The notes under the pieces: generated by a model
The model's input: the letters and a program-made list of their open reading frames with translations, nothing else
Database searches by the model: none
Told to the model about the DNA's origin: nothing
Origin: Epichloe hybrida
Lineage: Eukaryota; Ascomycota; Sordariomycetes; Hypocreales; Clavicipitaceae
DNA length: 64,000 nt
Reading direction: 5' to 3'
Assembly: GCA_019022495.1 (NCBI GenBank)
Contig: JAFEKR010000013.1
Location: 1,240,001 to 1,304,000 of the forward strand
Position numbers and translations under genes: made by a program
Shown here: piece after piece, positions 10,631 through 22,086 of the stretch
Layout: each line of letters starts with the position of its first letter
How positions within the stretch are numbered: the first letter of the stretch is position 1

Positions 10631-12560
10631 TAAATTATTTTAGAAAACTTATATAGCTATAAAGACTCCTATAAGTACCCTAGATGCTTACTTACTACAT
10701 TTTACTACTACTTAATAAGAATACTTATCTAATAAGTTATTACCCTAATTACTAGGAGAAAATAAATAGGAGGGTACTATCTTTAGCTAAAGTTATACTA
10801 CTACTACTATAGCTATAGTACCTTCTTTACTAGGTAATAGGTGTAGTATAATAAGTTATCTATCTAGTCTATATTAGGTATAACCTAGAACTAGGATAGT
10901 ATAGGTAAGGTTAGTGTAGGGAGTATAAGCAAGAGGGGGTGTAATAGGAGACCTAGTAGGAGAATAGTATATAGGTAAAGAATAGCTAGAAGGAGAAGGT
11001 ATATTATTTCTAGCTAAAGGATAGCTAGCTCCTAATAACCTAGGAATATAATTATAAGTTAAACCTAATACAAAAGAATAGCACAAATAATACTAGTAGT
11101 AATACAAAGGAGATTTATTACTTAACCTAGTAATCTAAGAATATTAATAAATCTTATCTTAGTAATAAGGTAATAAAGCTTAGAGAAGCGTAGTAAATTA
11201 ATTATATATCTTTATATATATTATACTTAGCCTACCTATAACTTATTAGTTCTATTAGAATAAAATGCCTATAACTTATTATATAGATTAAGCTATACTA
11301 TAACTACCTAAAGGGCTAGCGCTAATAAAAGGGGTAATATTAAGACTAGTTATATTTATTATAGTAGTATTTATAGCTAGGGATACCCTAAGGGCTAACT
11401 AAATAGGAGCTAGGTTAAACTAAGCCTAGGTAAGAAAGAAGTTTTACTAATTAATAAGGTAGTAATACCTTTAAGATAGAATAAGTATTTTCTTTTTTAT
11501 TTCCTTAGTCTTTAGGACTCTAGGTTTAATAATATATATACCTATAGTAATCTCCGCCTTAATATCCTTTAATATATAATAGAGATATAGGTTAGTAAAT
11601 AAGAGCCTAGTATACTAAATATAGGTAAGATATTACCTCTAATATAAAGAATAGGATTCCCTAGACTTAGGTAAGTAATATTCTAGTATACTAGTAGTAA
11701 GGGCTTATTTTACATATAGCCTATAAGGGCGCTAGATAGATTAAGAGGTAGTATATTATTTATTATTAAAGTTACCTTCTATAAGAAACTTACTAATAGA
11801 ATAGGATAAAGGCGTTATAAAAGTAGCTAGAGATAAAGAAAGGTTAAATAAATTATAAGGCATATCTAATAAAGAAGTAATTATCTAAGAAGTAAGGACT
11901 AATAAAAGAAGGGGAAGGTATAATAAAACTATAATAATAGATAGATAGTGTTATATAAGGGAAGGTAAGATATAATAAGAAACTAAGTAGGATATTTATA
12001 TATAGTTTAGTACTTATATTAGGTAATTAATAAACTAGTAAGGGGCGGGGTTAGAGACTATAATAAAATAATAGGTTAGCAGGGTAAATATATTATATAT
12101 CCTTATTAGATAAATTATAAACTAGTAGGGATAAGGGCTAGATATTATAATAATAATAAGTTAGCAAGGTAAACGCATCACGCGCATAATAATAGTATAA
12201 TAAGCTAGCGGGACGTAGGTATTACGCACCTAATAGCAATAAGCAAGGAATAAGATTAAATATAATTAAATACTTACTAGATAATTTATAGAAAGGTAGT
12301 AGTAGAGGTAGGAGTGATTTGCCTTATTTACTAATAGCATAATAAGGCATGCTATAATAAAGGGGCAGGCTTAATAAGACTAAGTAAGGGTATATATAAG
12401 GGCTTAGGCTTTGCCTAAGTATTTTCTATATAGTAGGAAGGGTAAGGGTAAGTAAGAATAGGTAAGGTAAGGAAAGGGGGGCTTACATAAGGAGCTAAGG
12501 GGGTATAAGGGGCATTACTAGGGATAGCCTTTTCTCCTTTCCCTTCTCTTCCCTAAGTCT
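10631..12560. other. AT-rich RIP-like repeat debris, identity unclear
   Basis: About 1.9 kb with dense stops in all frames and heavy TA content. The small minus-strand frame 10874-11086 has no recognised family. I see no LTR pair, inverted repeat or tRNA. It probably continues the chromovirus 3' region or an unrelated dead element. Confidence 0.4.
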
Positions 12561-12599
12561 CTTAATACTATATCGACGCCCTATTGCAGCCGCCTAGGG

Positions 12600-15500
12600 G
12601 CTAGTCCATAACACTTCCCTCAGTGGGCTAAGAGGCAACGATTTAGCATGCGTACGAATAGGGCTATAGGGGCTCCCCTAGATGCCCTAAATCTTTAATT
12701 TTTAATAGCAGACCTTCTAGCAGAACAGAGGGATAAATTATTTATAGTATCTAAAGCCCTGAATTATAGGGCTAAAAACCTTGAAAAAGGGGCTAAGGAT
12801 AAAGACAAAGCCCCTAAGGATCAGAAGAAGAAAGGAGGCTCTAAAGAAAATAAGGGCTCTTCTAATTCTAATTCTTCTTCTAATAAGAAGAAGAAAAAGA
12901 AGCAAAAAGGTCAAAAATCAGATAAAAAGGATAATAAAGAGACCTCTAGAGAGGGATCTTTTATGCTAGGAAATTACAACCTTTCTAACGGTGCTCTTAA
13001 ACCATACAAGAAGCCTAGCCTTCATAAGACTAGTTATAAGAGCTCTAGTAATAGTAGCTCTGATTCTAGCTCTAGTGAATCGGATAATAAAAATCAAGAA
13101 ATTAAAACCTTAAATGGTTTTAATTATTACAGTAAAGACATGAAAAAGGCCCTATTATATAATACAGGTTTAACTATACATATAGTTAATTCTAGGGAGG
13201 TCTTTAGGGATTATATCCCCTATAAAAAGGGGGAATCCAACTCTATTATAACTAGTGGTAGCCCTATTTACGCTAAGGGTCACGGTAGTGCTATTTTTAA
13301 GGTCCTATATCAGAAAAATCCAGCTAAATATAGGACCTTAGTGCTTAAAGATGCGCTATATTTTCCTTAGCTTAATGTTAATATAGTTAGTGGACTTATG
13401 CACTATATATCTAGTGGTTGCCTTATAAAAAACCTACTTTATCTTAAAGATAGGTCTCTTATTGCAACCTTAGATATAGAAAAACATGGTTTTTTCTTCC
13501 ACGTTAAAAACCAATCTACGCCTAAGTTATCTAAAGGGCCCTGTAATAATTCGCATTATATCCGACCTTTTACCTACGCCGCTTTTAAGGGTTATAGCTA
13601 TCCAATTAGCTACCCTATAGAGGTTCAAATTCCCTTTAAAAAGCCGGATTAGGCTTCTAATTTAGACGAAATCAACGAAAATGATAATAATATTGAAGAA
13701 ATCATACGGGATGATTTAGGGGAATTAGTCCCTTCTTCTTCGCCTATAGCCCTAGGTTAGGTCCCTTATAAATCTAAGGAAATAGATTTAGGGGTATTAG
13801 AGGGCCCTAGTGAAGGAAAAGGGTCCCTAATACCTCTCCAAGAGGCCTATGGTTCTCAAGGGGCCTAGCAGGGGACTAGTGAAGAGGGCCCTAGTCTAGA
13901 TCCTAATTTAGACCCTAAGGATCTTTAATATCAACGGTTGTTAGAACTAGCTAGCCTATAGCATGTATAATTAGGGCACCTAGGTCTTCCTTTGCTAAAG
14001 AAAACTAGCCTTATAACTAAAGAAATCCCTGATTTTTCTAAAATTAAGAATAAGGATTTTAGATGTATTACTTGTGATCAATCTAAGGCAGTTAGAAGAC
14101 CTAGGAAATTAGCTATCCCTAACCCCCCAAGAGCTCTAGATCGAATAGAGGGGGATACACTAAAAATCAGCCCCACGCCATATAATAAGCAGTTAATTTG
14201 CTTATTTCTAGTTAATCAAAAAACTAGATATAAGTAGGTTATCTTATTACCTAATAAGGAAGGCCCAACTGTTTATAAGGCTATCAAAGGCTTCTTTAGA
14301 GGGCTTAAAAATTAACTAGGTCAATATCCTAGGCACCTTCACTTCGATAGGGGCTAGGAAATCAATTCTAGTTATCAAGCTTAGTTAAATTCTAAAGGGA
14401 TCAAATTTACAACTTCTAGTCCCTATATCCATAAGCAAAATAGATTAGCAGAACGTTTAATTCGTACTATTCTAGATTAATTAAGGGCTACTATCCAGTG
14501 GGTAAAATTACCGTTATTTTTATAGTGTTTTGTATTACCTGTAGTTATTAACCTAGTTAATATAACTACTAATACCACTAAGGATAAAAGCCCTAAACAG
14601 CTACTATCTAGGGAGCTAAATCAGCCTTATACAACTGATATTAGCAGTATTAGAGCTATAGGATCTTACTATAAGATTCTAATCCCCCTAGAAAAACAAC
14701 CTAAAGCCTAGAAGTTAGCAGCTAGGACTATCCCTAGAAGGCTTTTAGCTACACTAGGTTCTAACACCTACCTAGTGTACATCCCCTCTAAAAGGCTAGT
14801 TACAAAGACTAGCTTTATTAAGATTATAAAACCTATAAGCCTTATTTCTAAAGGCTTACCTAGGATTTCTATAGGGGATAACCCTTTAGAGGGGGAAAAT
14901 AATTTAGATTAATAATATCTAGATCAAGGTTCAAAGGATTACCCTATAGACAACATAGGTATCCCTATAGGTTAAGAAAAACTACCTACAGGCCCTAAAG
15001 AACCCCCTAAAGGCTTAATTCTAGCGGATCCCATATAGGCGCAGCCTATAACTCAACTAGGAAATCAGATTTCAACTTCGGACCTCGATTTTAACAAAAT
15101 TATCAATTTTAACCCTAATATCAACCCTATAGATGTTATCAACCCTATAGATGTTAATATTAGTTCCCCTTCTTCTCTAGATTTCATAAAAGAAATCTGC
15201 TTTAAGGTATAGGAGAAGCTAAAGGAAAAGAATCCTATTAGCCCCAAGCCTAAGACCTAGAAGCAGGCTATATCTAGCCCTAAAAGGGATAAATAGATAG
15301 AAGCCACATATAAGGAATATAAATAGCTTCTAAAGGCTAGTACTTTTAAATTTATAGGGAAAGATTAAATCCCTAAGGGCTGAAAAGTACTAAAGAATAG
15401 GCTTGTTTATAAGCTTAAAAAGGATAAAGAAAATAATCCTTTAAAATATAAGGCTTAACTTGTTACTAAGGGATTTATATAAATCAAAGGCCTAGATTAC

Positions 15501-17065
15501 CTAGAGACCTTCGCTACCACAAGCATTCCCCCTAGCTAGAGGATTTTACTAGCCCTAGCGGCTTAGAATAACTAGGAAATCAAATAAATCGATTTTATAG
15601 GAGCTTTTCTTAATAGTAAGCTATAATAATAGATTTATATAGTTATTCTAGAAGGGTTTATTAAATTCCTTAAGGCAAATCCTAAACTAGCTAAATTAGC
15701 TAGAAGTTTTAGCTAGAAACCTTCTAAAGATTAAGTAATTTTATTACAGAAGTCTTTATATAGCCTAAAACAAAGCTTAAGGGAATGGCAACAAGCGCTA
15801 ATATTAGTGCTTAAATCCCTAGGATTTAACCCTTTAATATCTAACCTAGCTATCTTCTTCAATCCTTTAACCAAAACCTTCATCATTACGTACGTTAATA
15901 ACTATCTTCTAATTAGACCGGATTTATCTTATATCCAAAGGCTAAAAAAGGAACTTCATAAAGTCTATCCAATAGAAGATAGGGGGCCTGCTAAATTCTT
16001 CTTAGGGGTTTAAATTATATAAGATAGGCCTAATAGAATACTAAAAATTCATTAATCTTAGTATATATTAGAAGCCTTAAAATAATTTAATATTCTAGAT
16101 AGTAAGCCTATTAGCATACCTCTTTAGCTAGGCGTTTTAGCTACGCAGATAACTAAGCTTTTAATAGCTAGCAAAATCAAGCTTTATTAGTGTATTATAG
16201 GGACTATAATATACCTAATATTACTTACAAGGCCTAATACAGCTTTTACGCTACAGTGGTTATCTACTGCACTAGCTAGCCCTTATATAGAACACCTAAA
16301 AGTAGCTAAAAATCTGCTAAGGTATTTATTAGGGACTAGATTCCTTACTATTATCTATAGGGGAGACCCTAAAGGTTTAGTTAGCAAAAGCCTAATAGGT
16401 TATTGCGATAGTGATTTTGTAAGGGATAAAAAGACCTTAAAATCAACCTATGCTTATCTATTTAAGCTAGCTAGCGGACCTATTAGCTAGAAATTAAAGA
16501 AAGCTAGTACAATAGCTCTATTAACACTAGAAGCTGAAGCTAATGCTATTTACAAGACCTTCTAGGAGCTTTAGTGGCTTTAGGGCTTATTTAAGGAGCT
16601 AAAAACCCCTATTTCTCCCCCTATTTAGATATACTGCGATAATTAAGGCGCTATAACTACTGCTTATAACCCTGCTTTATATAGTTATACAAAGCATATA
16701 TTACTAAAGTTTAACTATATTAGGTAATAGGTTTTAGAGGGTTTAGCTAAGATTAAATATCTAGATACAAAGTCAATGCCTGCAGATAGTCTTACGAAAC
16801 CTCTTTCTAGACCTCTTTATCAGGCTTTTATTAAGCTTTTAGGGCTTAATAATTATTAAACTAATAACTAATTCCCTTTAACAGGGAACTAAAAACAACG
16901 TCAAAAAGGGAGCTATATTTAATAATAGCTAGGAATTCAAAAAGGGGGTCTTTTATTTTTCCTGTTTTTCCCTTTTATCTGTTATTATCAAAAGTTGTTG
17001 TTTTTACCCTATAGTCTCTTTGTACACTTCTAATTGCTTTAAATGTAATTCTTTTGTAAAGGGGG
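12600..17065 (+). pseudogene. copia B pol polyprotein, 5'-truncated and decayed
   Basis: Longer readable stretches than its neighbours, in Copia order. A lysine/serine-rich linker (12780-13110) comes first. The protease follows at 13150-13370, with YNTGLTIHIVNS where the family has DTGxTxH, so the catalytic Asp codon is now Asn. Next are a GAG-pre-integrase/zinc region (13950-14100, with CITCDQSK), the integrase core (14130-14620), reverse transcriptase (15270-16010) and RNase H (about 16480-16850, ending in ADSLTKPL). Most gag and the 5' LTR are absent. Stops are mainly TAG/TAA in place of CAG/CAA/TGG. The closest relative in the window is the minus-strand copy at 62780-64000. Confidence 0.75.
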
Positions 17066-17855
17066 TGTTAAAAATAAGACTTATTTTTAGCCCTTTTCTA
17101 GTTAAAGAACCTTCTTATTACTAGCTTGCTTTGTAAGTCTGATAGCTGCACTGCAGCTGTCAACGGTCACGAGGGCAGCTATCAATAGCCATGTGGATAA
17201 CTAATTAGTTAATTACATTATAGCTACAAGTGTAGTTATAACCACGCCACTAGTAATTAGGTAAGCTAGGGTAACGTAAGCTAGGGTGATGTAAGCAGGT
17301 TACCTTACATATAACTTACCCTATAGCTATCTTTAACAACGATTTTCTCTTTATCTAGAGGTTATATAAAAGTTTTATATATAGTAAATTAAAGCTTAAA
17401 GATAGGGCTTTCTCTTTATATAAGGTTATTTTTTGGACTAAAAGTTAGTGCATACGGGTTGCTAGCTAGTATAGTGGTGAGTTGATTTTTTAGTTTTTAT
17501 ATATAAATGAATTTTACGGAAAATCAAAAGTAGCTTATAAGACCCCGTTAGCGGCCCAGATTCACTAATATAGTTAGTAGGTCTATAAGAGGAAGAAGAT
17601 CTTTTTAACTAGCTAGATAGCTAGTTCTCTTAACTAACAATAGCCGCATTACCCGTATAACGTATCTAAAATCAATTCTATTGCTCTATAAGATATTATA
17701 AAAGTAATCTAGATTGAATTCTATTAGTTAATAACTGCCATAACCTTCTGTTATGTTGCGTTAATTGATTTAACGTTACAGCCCTATTAGTCCCTGACCG
17801 TAGAGCTTGCGCCCGTACAGCTGTTGCCAGCTGGCAACTAGCTCCCTACATCTCA
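17066..17855 (+). repeat. copia B 3' LTR
   Basis: 790 bases, preceded by the polypurine tract AAAGGGGG and starting TGTTAAAAATAAG; it ends CTACATCTCA. It is the inverted counterpart of 8963-9783. Two direct GCTAGGGTRAYGTAAG-type repeats lie near 17260-17300. The right end abuts reverse transcriptase sequence of copia C, indicating insertion into that element. All three copies of this LTR share AATA after the last CA, so the true end may lie a few bases further out. Confidence 0.75.
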
Positions 17856-19275
17856 ATAATCTTCTTCTATATAAATAACCTTATTACTATATTTACTAAA
17901 GGGAAATTATATTTATATAATAAATTTAGGGTAAGACTTTTTATAAAGTATAATATAAAGAACCTTAGAGAGCTATAATAGTTCCTAGGTATTAAAATTA
18001 TTAGAGATTATACTAATAGGAAGGTATAGCTTAATTAGAAGTCCTATTAGAATAAAGCTACTACTAAATTTAATATAAAAATCCCTTCATAAAGGCCTAT
18101 AGCCTTAATAACTACTATACTACTAAAACCTTTTAAAGAAAAGATTAGTGCTTAAGATCTTAAGAGGTATTAATCTTTAATTAAAACCTTACTATATTTA
18201 ATAATAGTCTTAAGACCTAATATTACTTTTATAGCCTTATAACTCTTATAATTCCTATAAAACCTAGGGCTATAGTATATAGAAGTAACTAAAAAAGCCC
18301 TTAAGTATAGGTATATATAAGTAAACCTAGTAATTAAATATAGTAGTAATAACTCTAAATTAAAGATATATAGTAATACCTCCTTTACTAATAATACTAT
18401 AATATAAAAAAGCTTATAAAGCTATATTATAAAGCTCTTTAAAAGGCTTATACTCTTTAAGGTAAATAAGTAAGCTACTATAATAACTTTATTAACTAAA
18501 GTAAAGCTTCTAGTGCTTTCTTACTATAATAAAGAGCTTATAGTCTTTAGATAATTATATTAAGAGGTTAGGCTATACCTAGGAGATAATACACTTAAAA
18601 TTAAATATAATAATATATAAATAATTTATCTCCTTAAGGAAAAATTTATTAAGCTTATTATAAAGCTTTAGTATATAAATATTTATTACTACTAGCTTTA
18701 TTAAAAGGTTATAAAAAAAACCTTTAATATTACTTAGATTACTACTAAAGAGATAATTATAAATAGCCTTATAAAGCCTCTTATAAGAAATACTTTTATA
18801 AGCTTTTATAAGGTATTAAGGCTTATATAACTACCCTCTAGTATACTTAGTAAAGAACCTAAAAAATAAGTATTATATAATAACCTTAAATTAAATAAGA
18901 TTATAACTAATTAACTACTTTTTTATACTATAGATAAATTTAAATATTATAAGATTAATTTAACTAATTTAATTAATTTAGATTTATTATAGGGAACCTT
19001 AAATAAGGTCCCCTAGGGGGGTATATTATACCTATAAGGGTATAATTAATCCTTACTATATAATAGTCTTACTACTTAACTAGCTAAGATAAGAGTTTAC
19101 CCCTAGCTAGTTATTTTCTATAATCTTTATAACTATATAGTATATTTTAGTACTATATTAGTACCTTACCTATAGTAAAGGTACTTAGGTATTTAAACTG
19201 TAGTTCGCACCCTCTTATAGGGTCAGACAACTTAATAGAGGTGGTCACATTGAACCCTAGCTTCGCGGTCCAACA
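17856..19275 (+). mobile_element. copia C fragment: pol 3' part plus 3' LTR, plus strand
   Basis: The sequence 17860-19023 is a reverse-complement relative of about 22087-23245. It starts at the reverse transcriptase YxDD-box region and runs through RNase H. It is followed by a 252-base LTR at 19024-19275 matching the LTRs at 21835-22086 and 27050-27301. The 5' portion is missing where the copia B LTR begins. The gene-facing end of the LTR (about 19200-19275) is far less AT-shifted than its other end. Together with the full copia C on the other side, it brackets the permease gene in inverted orientation. Confidence 0.8.
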
Positions 19276-19738
19276 TAACGCTACAACTCGTTGGGGTACT
19301 CTGACTTCGTAACGGCCCAAAGGGCTCAGAGATGATCAGCCTTGGCACCGAAGAGATGAAACGGAATCGGCCTCCCTGCCGACCAGGCTTTGATGTTGCG
19401 CTACTCTGATCACGTCACATTTCTTTGCATGCAACGTCACTTCTGTCAGCGACGGAATATTTAATCAGACTCTTGAGTTTTATAGTCGCTCTGAATCTGC
19501 GCCATGCATATCAACTTCCTCGTAAAAGGTTGAATCATCTACCAAGCCCAATGCTATACCAGCAGACTTATTCCAGAGAAGCAAGTCTGGAGTGAAGATG
19601 AAAGAAGGACAAAAAAAAATAGACTCTCAAGTGACAAACATCAACTTCAAAACCAGATACAAGGCCAACCAGGCAAGGGAGGCCACGCCAAAATCCCTCT
19701 CTCTGGCAACCAAGTGAGAGCTCGACAATACCACAACC
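19276..19738. promoter_or_regulatory. Upstream region of the purine permease gene
   Basis: 463 bases of normal, mixed base composition between the copia C LTR and the start codon. It must hold the promoter and 5' UTR. A purine-rich stretch with GGACAAAAAAAAATAG lies about 120 bases before the start. I could not identify a convincing GATA-factor cluster or purine-specific site by eye. Confidence 0.4.
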
Positions 19739-21642
19739 ATGGACGAAGATCGGGGACCGGATACCATCATTCCACAAAAAAATTCAACAGATGATGGCAT
19801 TATGGATCGAGTCAAGGGTCGTCTTCGATCAATGTTTCGGTCATTCACCACACGAGATGGCCTCGTCGGCGATTACGACTATGTATTCCTGCTCCGACCA
19901 AATCTTCCGTTCATGACCAAGAGCACATACAGAAGCCCCTTCTTTGGGATCAACGACAAGATGCCAGTGTTCCTCGGTATGCTGCTTGGCTTGCAGCATG
20001 CTCTCGCCATGCTGGCAGGTGTTATTGCTCCTCCCCTGATTCTTAGCGGCGCGGGAGGCGCAAACCTGGAACCAGCGCAACAACAGTATCTAGTTTCTAC
20101 GGCCCTGATTGTTTCGGGAACTCTTTCAAGTATACAGATCAACAGATTTCGGATCCCGAAGACATCGTAAGTTTGTATCACGCATACACTTTACAATTAA
20201 CACGGGAAATCTCCCTTGAGCTTTTAAATTTTATTTTTATTTTAAAACAGGAGGGTTGCCTGCTACTGGGAGCCGTCCTTGTACTCATTGACGAAATAAG
20301 GTCACACTCTACTGGAGAAATATGCCATTGATGACTGACACTCCTTCCCAGCTACTTTATCGGCACAGGAATACTTTCAGTCGTGGGCACATCTTTCAGC
20401 ATCATACCCATTGCTCAAGGCGCCTTCAAGCAAATGTATGCCAATGGATTCTGTCCTTCCGATGCACGAGGCAATCCTCTTCCATGCCCTCGTGGATATG
20501 GCGCTTTAGTCGGCACCTCATCCATCTGTGCCCTTGTTGAGATTTTCATCTCATTTCTTCCACCAAAGATACTCCTTCGAATGTTTCCTCCGATTGTGAC
20601 AGGCCCTACCGTCATGATCATTGGTGTGCATCTAATTGAGAGTGGTTTCAAGGACTGGATGGGAGGTAGCGGCCCATGTGCCAACCCATCAGTCGCGGGA
20701 GACCAAGCCAATTTCTTCGCATCATGCCCCAATATCAACGCGCCGCACGCGCTACCATGGGGCTCACCGGAATATCTGGGTTTGGGGTTTGCGGCATTTC
20801 TTACCATCATACTCTGCGAACGTTTCGGATCCCCGATCATGAAGTCAACCTCTGTGGTATGGGGTTTACTTGTCGGATGCATCATTGCCGCAGCTTGTGG
20901 GTATTTTGACCCAAGGGGAATCGACTCGGCTCCCGTTGTGTCCTTCATCTGGGTGCACACATTTCCTCTTACGACATACGGACCGCTGTTTCTGCCAATA
21001 CTGGCACTGTTTGTGATATGCGCTACTGAAGCCGTAGGTGATATCACGGCGACATGCGACGTTTCCCACATGGAGCTCGAAGGACGCATCTACGAATCCC
21101 GAATCCAGGGAGGCCTTCTCACTGATGGCCTCAACGGCATTGCTGCAGCCATGATGACGCTGACTCCCATGAGCAGGTTTGCCCAGAACAATGGCGTCAT
21201 AGCTCTGACAAGATGTGCAAATCGCAAGGCTGGCCTGGCGTGTTGCTTCTTTCTCATTGTTATGGGCATATTTGCCAAGTTTGCTGCAACCTTGGTGGCC
21301 ATTCCATCGCCGGTTCTGGGAGGCATGACCACCTTTCTATTTACTGCAGTGACAGTATCTGGAATGGCCATTATCAACCGGGGAACTTCGTTTGATCGAC
21401 GCACCCGGTTTATTCTCACAGCTGGCCTAGCCTTGGGCTACGGTGCGACGTCAGTTCCGACTTACTTCGACAACATCTTCTCGTATTCTGGTCATAATCA
21501 TGCGTTGAAGGGCCTCTTGGATGCAATCGTGCTAGTCATGGAGACTGGCTTTGCGGTGACGGCAGCGGTCTGCATGGTACTGAATCTGGTGTTGCCCGAG
21601 GAGATGGACGACGATATTGATGAGAGGGGGGTGTCGAGTTGA
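19739..21642 (+). CDS. Uric acid/xanthine permease (NAT/NCS2 family, UapA/UapC-like)
   Basis: Plasma-membrane proton symporter for uric acid/xanthine, the first step of purine use as a nitrogen source. Exons 19739-20166 and 20352-21642 join through a GTAAGT...CCCAG intron (185 bases), giving 572 residues, close to Aspergillus UapA (about 574). Family landmarks are in place: the QH pair at residues 86-87 in TM1, E369 and D373 in the CATEAVGDIT stretch (TM8), and the NAT signature QNNGVIALTR at 421-430. The N-terminal tail is hydrophilic, with many hydrophobic segments after residue 75. The start codon has a good context (ACCATGG). The intron is long for this fungus, and a second small exon inside it (around 20251-20300) cannot be excluded. 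It is the only gene between two inverted copia C copies yet appears intact. Confidence 0.92.
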
Positions 21643-21834
21643 TGAAGGTTGATGCACCTCAACACCAAGACCAGCGCATCGCGATACTTTGCAGCACAAC
21701 TGCGTTCTATCAACTACATAATGACCAGCGAGTTTTTGTTTCTTACCTAACTAATTATGATGATTGGTTCTTCCATCTCCATAGGACGACCTTATCTTAA
21801 CAGGGGGGAAAGTGGGAAGCTGCCACACAGCTCC

Positions 21835-22086
21835 TGTTGGACCGCGAAGCTAGGGTTCAATGTGACCACCTCTATTAAGTTATCCAACCCTGTAAGAGAG
21901 TGCGGACTACGGCTTAAATACCTAAGTACCTTTACTATAGGTAAGGTACTAATACAGTGCTAAAACATACTATATAGTTATAGAGATTATAGAAAATAAC
22001 TAGCTAGGGGTAAACTCTTATCTTAGCTAGTTAAGTAGCAAGACTATTATATAGTAGGGATTAATTATACCCTTATAGGTGTAATA
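21835..22086 (-). repeat. copia C 3' LTR
   Basis: 252 bases; on the plus strand it starts TGTTGGACCGCGAAGC. The first 120 bases, next to the permease gene, retain C and G. The remainder is AT-shifted relative to the partner LTR. Confidence 0.88.

Noticed and set aside
12963..13370. 135-codon frame as an independent gene
   Set aside because: It is the gag-protease part of the decayed copia B polyprotein.
20415..21089. Long minus-strand frame (224 codons) opposite the permease exon
   Set aside because: It is the antisense of a clearly conserved coding exon and shows no domain.
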